The notes below the pieces were generated by a model, which did not search any database, was not told the origin of the DNA, and worked only from the letters and a program-made list of their open reading frames with translations. A program made the position numbers and the translations under genes. This document shows, one piece after another, positions 14,110-19,715 of a DNA stretch of 19,715 bases. Positions within the stretch are counted from its first letter, which is position 1. Every line of letters starts with the position of its first letter. The stretch is from an uncultured Phascolarctobacterium sp. (GTDB taxonomy: Bacteria; Bacillota; Negativicutes; Acidaminococcales; Acidaminococcaceae): contig NZ_CAKPTG010000026.1 in assembly GCF_934190775.1 (NCBI RefSeq), positions 1 through 19,715 of the forward strand, given 5' to 3'.

Positions 14110-14730
14110 TTATTGTTGTTTGAGGTATTCTTCGATGTCATAAGGCTTTACTGATTGGTCGTTATGCATAAGTCTAGCAAAGAGATCTAGCTTTTCTCTA
14201 GATTTTTTTGTTAGCTTACTATCATAATAGCTAGATACATCACGATAAATTACATTGTTAATCAACTTGTCAATGAATGATTTTGGCGTTGCATTGTATT
14301 GTTGCGATTCTAATAAAGATGCTACTAAGGGGATATACTCGCTGTATATTAAAAAGACTATGGAACCCCTAGCTTTGGCAGTAAACAACTTGCATCTTTG
14401 CTCAGAGTCAAGATAATGCTTTTCAAACTGAGAGTATTTTCCGCTAGAATCTATTTCTTGCAGCTTAGCAAGAGCTGCTTCTTCAGCTGTTAATAAGCTG
14501 TCTTCAGTATATATTGTTTTACTTCGTCCCATGAGCCAATCAACGGAAATAGCAAACGTATCAGCATAGCGTTCGAGCAATTCATAGGATGGAGCTGCTT
14601 TACCATTTTCTATGTTAGTAATGGAAGCAGAACTCTTTAATTCTAAAATATTTGCTAGATTAGCTGCTGATATGTCATGTGAATAACGCAAAGCTTTGAA
14701 ATTAATCACAGAAATGTCACAAATAGACAT
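14110..14730 (-). CDS. Phage-type XRE repressor of the element
   Basis: A 206-residue regulator with an N-terminal XRE domain (about residues 10-70). It shows HDISAANLANILELKSSASI then TNIENGKAAPSYELLERYAD and AISVDWLMGRSK, the usual end of Cro/C1-type HTH domains. The C-terminal 130 residues are helical and unrecognised. There is no S24 peptidase motif, so it is not a LexA-like self-cleaving repressor. AAAGGGG precedes the ATG on the minus strand. It is divergent from the replication and integration genes, with operator-like repeats between. It most likely keeps the element quiet and controls itself. The inducing signal is unknown. Confidence 0.8.
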   Translation of the reverse strand: MSICDISVINFKALRYSHDISAANLANILELKSSASITNIENGKAAPSYELLERYADTFAISVDWLMGRSKTIYTEDSLLTAEEAALAKLQEIDSSGKYSQFEKHYLDSEQRCKLFTAKARGSIVFLIYSEYIPLVASLLESQQYNATPKSFIDKLINNVIYRDVSSYYDSKLTKKSREKLDLFARLMHNDQSVKPYDIEEYLKQQ

Positions 14731-14740
14731 AATAAACCCC

Positions 14741-14845
14741 TTTCGCTGAATTTAAATAAGTGATATAATACATATAGATACTGATTTTAAATAAGCGCAA
14801 AGGCCGCAGGTATCATTATCTTTATTATTATATCAAAATCAGCGG
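14741..14845. promoter_or_regulatory. Element control region: operators and opposed promoters
   Basis: Three related sequences occur: GCTGAATTTAAATAAG (14745-14760), CTGATTTTAAATAAGCGC (14781-14798) and, inverted, CCGCTGATTTTGATA (14845-14831). Rightward, TGATATAAT (14761-14769) is an extended -10. Leftward, the same TGATATAAT occurs on the minus strand (14835-14827). The two boxes point toward each other across about 60 bases, next to the repeats. This resembles a phage-style switch run by the repressor at 14110-14730. A leftward promoter nearer the repressor start cannot be excluded. Confidence 0.55.
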
Positions 14846-14872
14846 AAAAAATAAATTAAGGAGTGACGATAA

Positions 14873-15682
14873 ATGATAAAACGGAGAATGATATCTCTCG
14901 ATATTATCAAATCTGACAACTACCAGGAGATGCCAATGTCAAGCAAATATTTATACATCGAGCTGCTTTTGCGAGCTGACGATGCAGGGATAATAGATGA
15001 CGCTTACGCAATCATAAGATTGTTAGGAGCAAGTAGCGATGATCTTAAACTGCTAATTGCTAAAGGATACCTAATCGTGCTTGATAGGGGACTATATGTT
15101 GTGTCCGATTGGCCAATACATAATGATACAGTTAAGAAATGGTTTAAAAATGGCGACTGCACACTGCACAAAGAGATTTTTGAAAAACTGAAATGGATAC
15201 CTAATACAAGATATGATTATCAGCCAGATATGATAGATAATGTTAATGTATATAATATTGAAAATAGACAAAATAAAATGTTAGAATTAAAACATGAACT
15301 ATTAGAACCTAAAGATATAATTAAGCAAAAAACAGGAGATGATATTATAAACGAAATGAACCAAATAATAGCATTGTTGGGATCATATGGCATATATCAA
15401 AGTAGCAAAAAAGGTCGTCAAATAGCAGAGAGCTGTAGCCTGAACAAAGTAATAGCTGGCATAAAATATGCAAAAGATAATATGCCTAATGGTTGCAACA
15501 ATATACCTGGTTGGATAGTTAAGTGCATAGAGATGGAGCATAACGAAATAAAGCAATGCCCTGATTGTCATGGAAGCGGAAGAAAACAAATTGTTGAAGA
15601 TGATCCAAACAAAGATGATGGTTCGATGATTAGCTATATGTCTGCTTGTCCAAAATGTAAAGGTACAGGTTTTATAAAATAA
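14873..15682 (+). CDS. Replisome-organizer-like protein with DnaJ-type zinc motif
   Basis: 269 residues. The N-terminal 90 match the winged-helix replisome-organizer type of phages and integrative elements: RRMISLDIIKSDNYQEMPMS, LLRADDAGIIDDAYAIIRLL, GASSDDLKLLIAKGYL, then VSDWPIHNDTVKK. A polar linker with a CNNIPGWIVKCIEME segment, seen in replication initiators, follows. The last 45 residues hold two CxxCxGxG units, CPDCHGSG (Cys229, Cys232) and CPKCKGTG (Cys259, Cys262), as in the DnaJ zinc finger, probably binding one Zn2+. It may start replication of the excised element and recruit host replication proteins. AAGGAG precedes the ATG. It is strongly AT-rich, unlike the host genes, and is the first rightward gene after the repressor control region. 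Confidence 0.7.
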   Translation: MIKRRMISLDIIKSDNYQEMPMSSKYLYIELLLRADDAGIIDDAYAIIRLLGASSDDLKLLIAKGYLIVLDRGLYVVSDWPIHNDTVKKWFKNGDCTLHKEIFEKLKWIPNTRYDYQPDMIDNVNVYNIENRQNKMLELKHELLEPKDIIKQKTGDDIINEMNQIIALLGSYGIYQSSKKGRQIAESCSLNKVIAGIKYAKDNMPNGCNNIPGWIVKCIEMEHNEIKQCPDCHGSGRKQIVEDDPNKDDGSMISYMSACPKCKGTGFIK

Positions 15683-15729
15683 AAAGTTTAACCTTTGACT
15701 TCTAAGTATATTATGCGAGGGAGATTAAA

Positions 15730-15933
15730 ATGCATAAAAATTTTTATACGGTAAAAGAATTTCATAAAATTTTAGGAAATACGACTTGTATTACCAGTAT
15801 TTATAATCAGATAAAAGCTGGCAAAATACCGGTTACATATATTGGTAATCGTACGCTTATCCCTGGATATTGGGTTGAGGAGTTTTGTAAAATGTACAAA
15901 TGTACTTCAGATTTAGGTAGTTATAATGGCTAA
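15730..15933 (+). CDS. Excisionase-like small HTH protein
   Basis: A 67-residue protein shaped like excisionase / MerR-type HTH_17 domains: YTVKEFHKILGN, then SIYNQIKAGKIPVTYIGNRT, then an aromatic helix (PGYWVEEFCKMYK). The pattern of a helix-turn-helix with a 'G-K-I-P' wing is typical of Xis/AlpA proteins that bend DNA to favour excision. A GAGGGAG lies just upstream of the ATG. Its end overlaps the integrase start by eight bases, so the two are made together. Confidence 0.75.
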   Translation: MHKNFYTVKEFHKILGNTTCITSIYNQIKAGKIPVTYIGNRTLIPGYWVEEFCKMYKCTSDLGSYNG

Positions 15934-17164
15934 GCGTATACGCGGAGAGGGCAGCATATTTTTTGACGAGGGTAAAAGACTTTGGACACTCGTCAAAACC
16001 TATGATCTGCCTAATGGCGAGAAAAAGCAAAAACGCATAACTGGTAAAACAGAAAAGGCTCTTAGGGCTAATATAGCTAAATTTGAAGAAAGTCTTGAGC
16101 AAGCTAAGGTTATTACTAAAAATATAACCCTTGAAAAATGGATTGCAGAGTGGCTTGATATTTTCGTCAAGCCACCTGTACTTAAGCAAAAAACTTACGA
16201 AAATTATCGCGATAGACTGGCTTACTTGTTACCTTTATTGGGAAAAAGAAGGCTAAATACGCTGACAACAAAAGAGTTACAGGATGTATTTAAAAAGTTA
16301 TATGCTGAAGGTGGAGTGAAGAAACAAGGCTTAGCAGCTCATTCGGTTAATCGAATCAGAAGTTATCTAAAAACGGCTTTAAACTCTGCTATTGAACATG
16401 GTTTACTTGCTAAAAATCCAGTCAATGCTACCAAGCGATTAGCAGAAAAGAAAGCAGAGATTGTGGTTATGAATGAGCAGGAGGTGAGAAGATTTTTAGC
16501 AATAGCTAAAGACGGCTCTTATATAACTTTTGGAATAAGAAATCCCCAATACATTAAAAATAATTTTGGCACGCAGTATTTGCGGAAAAATTATTTCAAT
16601 CTTGTGAATTTAGCGTTTGCTACAGGTATGCGTTGTGGCGAATTGCGAGGGCTGAGTTGGACCTGCGTAGATTTTGCAGCGGGAAATATCAGAGTTGAAG
16701 AGCAATTGGTCACGACGAATGACTATGCTGATATGTATGATGATCCCAAAACTTATCACTCTACCAGGACGATAGGTATAGATAAAGCTGTTCTAGACGA
16801 GTTACGAGAATTTAAGGATTATCAGAATCAGTATGCAGAACTATTGGGCGATAGATTTATAAATGAGCATAATTTGATTTTTACTAATACTTTTGGAAAA
16901 CCAGTATCATATACGAATTTTAGAAAAAGATGTTTTTTAAAGATGATTGGTGCTGCAGGGATATCCCCTAAGTTCACAATACATTGTATGCGACATACAC
17001 ACGCAACGCTGTTGCTTAAAGCAGGGGTAAATATAAGTGTGGTTAGTAAACGATTAGGACATAGCAGTACAACAGTTACACTCAACATATATGCGCATGT
17101 GCTAGAGGAAATGGAAAAAACTGCTGCGGATGCATGGGGCAAACTGCTTGATACGGACGAATAA
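15926..17164 (+). CDS. int: Tyrosine integrase of the element
   Basis: A 412-residue site-specific tyrosine recombinase. The N-terminal 50 residues form an AP2-like arm-binding domain (GEGSIFFDEGKRLWTLVKTY), next comes a SAM-like core-binding domain (about 65-165, LEKWIAEWLDIFVKPP). The catalytic domain has Arg236 (GMRCGELRGL), Lys275 (DPKTYHSTR), His353-x-x-Arg356 (HCMRHTH), His379 (RLGHSS) and the nucleophile Tyr389 (NIYAHV), so it is complete. It should join the element to the tRNA-Arg 3' end and, with the small upstream protein, excise it. It lies about 2 kb inside the element rather than at the very edge, because the repressor and replication genes come first. Its stop codon overlaps the ribosome site of the next gene. 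Confidence 0.95.
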   Translation: MAKRIRGEGSIFFDEGKRLWTLVKTYDLPNGEKKQKRITGKTEKALRANIAKFEESLEQAKVITKNITLEKWIAEWLDIFVKPPVLKQKTYENYRDRLAYLLPLLGKRRLNTLTTKELQDVFKKLYAEGGVKKQGLAAHSVNRIRSYLKTALNSAIEHGLLAKNPVNATKRLAEKKAEIVVMNEQEVRRFLAIAKDGSYITFGIRNPQYIKNNFGTQYLRKNYFNLVNLAFATGMRCGELRGLSWTCVDFAAGNIRVEEQLVTTNDYADMYDDPKTYHSTRTIGIDKAVLDELREFKDYQNQYAELLGDRFINEHNLIFTNTFGKPVSYTNFRKRCFLKMIGAAGISPKFTIHCMRHTHATLLLKAGVNISVVSKRLGHSSTTVTLNIYAHVLEEMEKTAADAWGKLLDTDE

Positions 17165-17179
17165 GGAGGGCAAATTGAT

Positions 17180-17404
17180 ATGAAACAATTAGTGTATAAT
17201 CGTCAAATTGATAGGTATATAATTAAAGGGGAAGGAGATGAACGAGAATTGCATTGTGGTAGTATGTTTGAAGTTTTGCTAGATGAGCAGTGGATTACCA
17301 CAACAATAGAAATGCAATGGACTAATGGCGTAGGTAAATATTACCTTGCGACGCGAGCGTTATCTTTGGAAAATATTGTTGCCTATAAAGTACCGGTACG
17401 ATAA
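17180..17404 (+). CDS. DUF5348-like small protein
   Basis: 74 residues. The middle, ELHCGSMFEVLLDEQWITTT then IEMQWTNG and KYYLAT, matches the DUF5348 pattern (LHCG..FEV, W, IE, YYL) as I remember it. This is a small beta-rich family common in integrative elements and plasmids of Firmicutes, with no known function. AAGGAGG nine bases before the ATG overlaps the integrase stop, so it is co-transcribed with int. No DNA-binding motif or signal peptide is visible. Confidence 0.65.
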   Translation: MKQLVYNRQIDRYIIKGEGDERELHCGSMFEVLLDEQWITTTIEMQWTNGVGKYYLATRALSLENIVAYKVPVR

Positions 17405-17462
17405 AATAGATGAACTAACCTGAAGCGGTATTAATAAAATCAATATAGCATAGTTGAATGTA

Positions 17463-17491
17463 TTGTTGTTTTTTTATGTGTAAGCTACAAT
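17463..17491 (+). promoter_or_regulatory. Promoter for the DUF3791-like gene
   Basis: TTGTTG (17463-17468), 17 bases, then TACAAT (17486-17491). A perfect AAGGAGG follows at 17501. Confidence 0.5.
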
Positions 17492-17516
17492 ATTAGTATT
17501 AAGGAGGAACGCAATC

Positions 17517-17981
17517 ATGTTAAATGAACTTATCTTTTTTGAAGTACGTATCTTTAGAACGTTTTGCGAAAAATTGCAAGTTTCGTCTGCTGATACTAAT
17601 AAATTGTTTGAGACGTATGGTATATGGAAGTATATTGAAGATACGTATGATATGTTAAGGTTAAATAGTGACGAGTGTGCTGTTAAAGATATTTTGGTGA
17701 TGTTAAAAGTGAAAGGTATTAAGCTTGAAGGTAAAATTTGTAATAAACCAGAAACTGTTAATGATAAAATTAGCGAACAAGAAAGATTTTGTGCAGATTT
17801 GATTTTGACTGATGCTATTATGGATATGGCTGATGAAGAAGAGATCACATTGCAAGAAGCTAGAAACAAAATTATAAATTCTAATGCTTATGCAGCCCTA
17901 TATGATTTTGAAACTGGATTATGGGAAACTGGACCAGATTACTTCAGATATTTCTATAAAACGTGGAGTATAAATGAATAA
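17517..17981 (+). CDS. DUF3791-like protein with a second acidic domain
   Basis: 154 residues in two parts. Residues 1-70 resemble DUF3791 (ADTNKLFETYGIWKYIEDTY, then LNSDECAVKDILVMLKVKG). Residues 80-154 are acidic and read DAIMDMADEEEITLQEARNK, then AYAALYDFETGLWETGPDYF, a pattern I associate with a separate small helical family often encoded beside DUF3791 genes. Neither part has a known activity. DUF3791 genes occur in mobile elements, and some workers suspect toxin-antitoxin or defence links, which I cannot support here. It has its own promoter and AAGGAGG nine bases upstream, and is closed by a terminator, so it is an independent cargo gene. Confidence 0.55.
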   Translation: MLNELIFFEVRIFRTFCEKLQVSSADTNKLFETYGIWKYIEDTYDMLRLNSDECAVKDILVMLKVKGIKLEGKICNKPETVNDKISEQERFCADLILTDAIMDMADEEEITLQEARNKIINSNAYAALYDFETGLWETGPDYFRYFYKTWSINE

Positions 17982-17994
17982 AAGCTTTAACATT

Positions 17995-18026
17995 AAGTCC
18001 TGGCACTCATAAGCTAGGACTTTTTT
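17995..18026 (+). terminator. Terminator after the DUF3791-like gene
   Basis: A 10-pair stem (17995-18004 with 18013-18022, one G-U) with an eight-base loop runs into six Ts. Confidence 0.88.
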
Positions 18027-18050
18027 ATACGTAAATATAAAAACAATCTA

Positions 18051-18084
18051 TTGTAACCATAGAATTTATGCGCTAAAATATAAT
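18051..18084 (+). promoter_or_regulatory. Relaxase promoter upstream of oriT
   Basis: TTGTAA (18051-18056), 17 bases, then TAAAAT (18074-18079). An overlapping TATAAT lies at 18079-18084. It comes directly after a terminator, and no convincing promoter is seen between here and the relaxase. Transcripts would have a leader of about 225 bases that includes oriT and a folded RNA. Confidence 0.5.
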
Positions 18085-18113
18085 AAAAGAGTAACGATTT
18101 TTACGTTCTCTTC

Positions 18114-18175
18114 CTACGCGTAGCGTTAGGCGCACTTATGTGTTTCTCGTACCAAGGCAGAGCCTTGGTGGAAAC
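18114..18175 (-). other. oriT: oriT of MOBQ (RSF1010-like) type
   Basis: On the minus strand a hairpin is followed by a nic core. The hairpin pairs GTTTC...GAAAC (18175-18171 with 18146-18142) around ACCAAGGC-TCT-GCCTTGGT (18169-18151). Three bases after GAAAC comes TAAGTGCG (18138-18131) then CC. RSF1010/R1162 has the same order: hairpin ending GAAAC, three bases, TAAATGCG or TAAGTGCG, then CCC. By analogy the nick lies between 18131 and 18130 on the minus strand. The integrase side would then be transferred first and the relaxase gene last. A perfect 10-base palindrome CTACGCGTAG (18114-18123) lies just past the nick and may bind an accessory factor. The downstream relaxase is also RSF1010-like, which supports the call. 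Confidence 0.85.
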
Positions 18176-18210
18176 CCGTGCAAGAAAGCTAAAAAAATAA
18201 AATGAAACAT

Positions 18211-18299
18211 AATCCTTAAGCAAGGAGGATGAGGTCCATTGGTCCCTCATCAATTGCAGATTATATCTGCAGGAATTGCTTAAGGATTTTTTGTTTTTT
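18211..18299 (+). ncRNA. Three-way-junction leader ending in a terminator (attenuator candidate)
   Basis: A perfect 13-pair outer stem (18211-18223 with 18276-18288) encloses two hairpins: 18228-18234/18245-18251 (seven pairs) and 18255-18261/18265-18271 (seven pairs, three-base loop). T6-G-T6 follows at 18287-18299, and the relaxase AGGAGG starts at 18301. No promoter fits between this terminator and the relaxase, so relaxase mRNA must be made by passing it. That suggests an attenuator or riboswitch-like element. The junction strand exposes GGAGG (18224-18228). I do not recognise the fold as a known class. Confidence 0.7.
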
Positions 18300-18315
18300 C
18301 AGGAGGAAATCATAA
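18229..18315 (+). CDS. Possible leader peptide inside the attenuator
   Basis: A 28-codon frame starts at ATG 18229, runs through the whole structure and ends in TAA 18313-18315, sharing one base with the relaxase ATG. It is rich in Cys, Phe and Arg near its end (CLRIFCFFRRKS). A ribosome reading it would melt the terminator stem and couple to the relaxase. Against it, AAGGAGG touches the ATG with no spacing, which is poor for initiation. A TTG at 18239, ten bases from the same AAGGAGG, would give a 14-codon alternative ending at 18283. Confidence 0.25.
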   Translation: MRSIGPSSIADYICRNCLRIFCFFRRKS

Positions 18316-19715
18316 TGGCAACATATCATTTAAGCCTTAAAAATGGGAAAACTGGAACTGCAAAGCAACACGCAGATTATATATTACGCGAGGGGCGTTT
18401 TAGTGGTGGGAGGCGTGCAGAAGAACTAGTATATAAAGATGCAAATCTTCCGCGCTGGACTACGTCTGCGTCTGATTTTTTTGCGTATGCAGATAAGTAC
18501 GAGCGCACTAATGGCAGAGCATACTCAGAATTTGAGATAGCATTGCCGAATGAATTAACGCACGCAGAAAACAAAAAATTGGTAAATGCTTTTATTGACG
18601 AACATATCGGCAAAAATAAAGTATGGGCATATGCTATACATAGTAAGCCAGCTACATTTGAAGATAACGAAGAACAGATACATGCACATATAATGTTTTG
18701 TGAGCGAACTGTGGACGATGGAATGGAAAAAGCTAAATCACCATCTAAATTTTTCAAGCGTTTTAATAGCAAAAATCCCGAAAAAGGTGGATACAAAAAA
18801 GATGAGCGGTTTACATCTGGCGATGCACGCGATATCATAAAGAAAATCCGTCAATCTTGGGAGGATATGATTAATGCTGAGTATAAATCGCGCGGAATAA
18901 ACAAAGTTGTATCCTGTAAAACTTTAAAAGCGCAACGTGATATAGCAGCTGCAGCAGGAGATAATGATCTCGCTGATTTTTTTGATCGCGAACCCCAGGA
19001 GCATCTCGGCCCAGCTCTCGCATATAAAACCCAAAAAATCATTGAAGACAATGGTTATGATCAAGAAAATATCGACAATACCTTGGACAAAATTTATCAA
19101 ATGAGTGCCAAGGCTTTTGGCGTAATTATAGATAAAATTCAAAAAGCACGTAAAGCTGCTAAATTAAAATACAAAAAGCAAATTGAGTTAGAACGTAAAG
19201 AAAAGGAATATAGTGAAAAACGATTAGCCGAGCTTACTATGTCCGGCGAAATAATCAGAAAAGATTTTGTAAAATTACTTGGTTCAGTTAATAATCAAAT
19301 AAAATATAACGAATCTGCAATTATAAGAATTGAAAAAACAATAACTCCGATTGATCAAATGCCAAGCAAGGTACTTAATATTATGACCAGCGGCAGAGTT
19401 GAAAAATTGCAAAAAGAAGGTGAAGCAATAATCAGTCTTAAAACTAGACTAAAAGAAATCTTAAGCTTATACGGTCCCAAAGAATCTATGCCTGGTAATA
19501 TACGAGCAGAATATAACGAAAAAGGACGAGCTTACAGAATTCTGAAAGCTGATTATGAAAAACAAGATGCAGAAATACGCAACTTCATCAGCTCCGATGC
19601 GGGGGATAAATGGTATAAAAAATTAATAAAAGAAATGCTTGAACAAAATAAAGACATGGAAAATCAAAAATTAAATCTGCTCAAATTAAATAGCGAATAC
19701 AAAGAATTACGAAAG
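18315..19715 (+). CDS. mobA: MOBQ relaxase, MobA/MobL family (runs off the window)
   Basis: 467 residues are visible with no stop, so the gene is cut by the window edge. The N-terminal relaxase domain follows RSF1010 MobA closely: MATYHLSLKNG, then QHADYILREGRF with the presumed nucleophile Tyr22, KYERTNGRAYSEFEIALP, WAYAIHSKP (His109), and IHAHIMFCER (His123-x-His125), then KFFKRFNSKNPEKGGYKK. It would nick the oriT directly upstream, stay bound to the 5' end and pilot the strand into a recipient through a borrowed type IV system. After about residue 210 the protein becomes Lys/Glu-rich and helical, including a likely coiled coil (YKKQIELERKEKEYSEKRLA). AGGAGG lies eight bases before the ATG. 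Whether a primase or helicase domain follows cannot be seen. Confidence 0.93.
   Translation, partial: MATYHLSLKNGKTGTAKQHADYILREGRFSGGRRAEELVYKDANLPRWTTSASDFFAYADKYERTNGRAYSEFEIALPNELTHAENKKLVNAFIDEHIGKNKVWAYAIHSKPATFEDNEEQIHAHIMFCERTVDDGMEKAKSPSKFFKRFNSKNPEKGGYKKDERFTSGDARDIIKKIRQSWEDMINAEYKSRGINKVVSCKTLKAQRDIAAAAGDNDLADFFDREPQEHLGPALAYKTQKIIEDNGYDQENIDNTLDKIYQMSAKAFGVIIDKIQKARKAAKLKYKKQIELERKEKEYSEKRLAELTMSGEIIRKDFVKLLGSVNNQIKYNESAIIRIEKTITPIDQMPSKVLNIMTSGRVEKLQKEGEAIISLKTRLKEILSLYGPKESMPGNIRAEYNEKGRAYRILKADYEKQDAEIRNFISSDAGDKWYKKLIKEMLEQNKDMENQKLNLLKLNSEYKELRK

Noticed and set aside
18377..18838. Minus-strand frame in the relaxase
   Set aside because: The plus frame carries the full MOBQ motif series, so the minus frame is an antisense shadow.
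13900..19715. Second att copy (right end) or transposase within the window
   Set aside because: No repeat of the tRNA 3' end and no DDE or serine recombinase motifs were found. The element continues past the edge.
1..19715. CRISPR array
   Set aside because: No regularly spaced identical repeats of 23-40 bases were seen. The repeats found are short operator- or att-like units.

Overview
The window looks like chromosomal DNA from a Negativicutes member (a diderm Firmicute), perhaps an Acidaminococcaceae such as Phascolarctobacterium. The clues are a YadA-type trimeric autotransporter, which needs an outer membrane, next to Firmicute-style genes with strong AGGAGG ribosome sites. The genus is inference.

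The core region (about 1-13,900) has these parts. (1) A small XRE regulator, then an XRE regulator and a trimeric autotransporter adhesin read as one unit from a promoter near 545-573. (2) A tight operon with a uracil-DNA-glycosylase-like protein, a split ThrE/YjjP-YjjB exporter and the Mn2+ exporter MntP. (3) A PepT-like M20 peptidase with its own terminator. (4) A Phd/YefM-RelE/ParE toxin-antitoxin pair. (5) A polyphosphate locus: an intact Ppx/GppA-HD phosphatase reads left, while a paralogue with degraded ASKHA motifs reads right and overlaps ppk1 by one base. (6) Two uncharacterised genes and tRNA-Arg(CCU).

The accessory region (about 13,900 to the end) is an AT-rich integrated mobilizable element beside tRNA-Arg. 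In order it carries phased short repeats, a leftward phage-type XRE repressor, a control region with three related operator-like repeats and opposed extended -10 boxes, a replisome-organizer-like protein with a DnaJ-type zinc motif, an excisionase-like HTH protein overlapping a tyrosine integrase, a DUF5348-like protein, a DUF3791-like protein, an oriT and an RSF1010-like MOBQ relaxase that runs off the window. I see no type IV secretion genes or second att copy here, so in this window it looks like an integrative and mobilizable element (or part of an ICE) that would use another element's conjugation machine.

The most interesting stretch is 18,051-18,315. A promoter appears to transcribe through a compact oriT, whose hairpin and nic core closely match the RSF1010 arrangement. 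It then enters a three-way-junction RNA that ends in a strong U-tract only one base before the relaxase ribosome site. No promoter fits after that terminator, so the relaxase seems to be controlled by an attenuator or riboswitch-like leader that I do not recognise.
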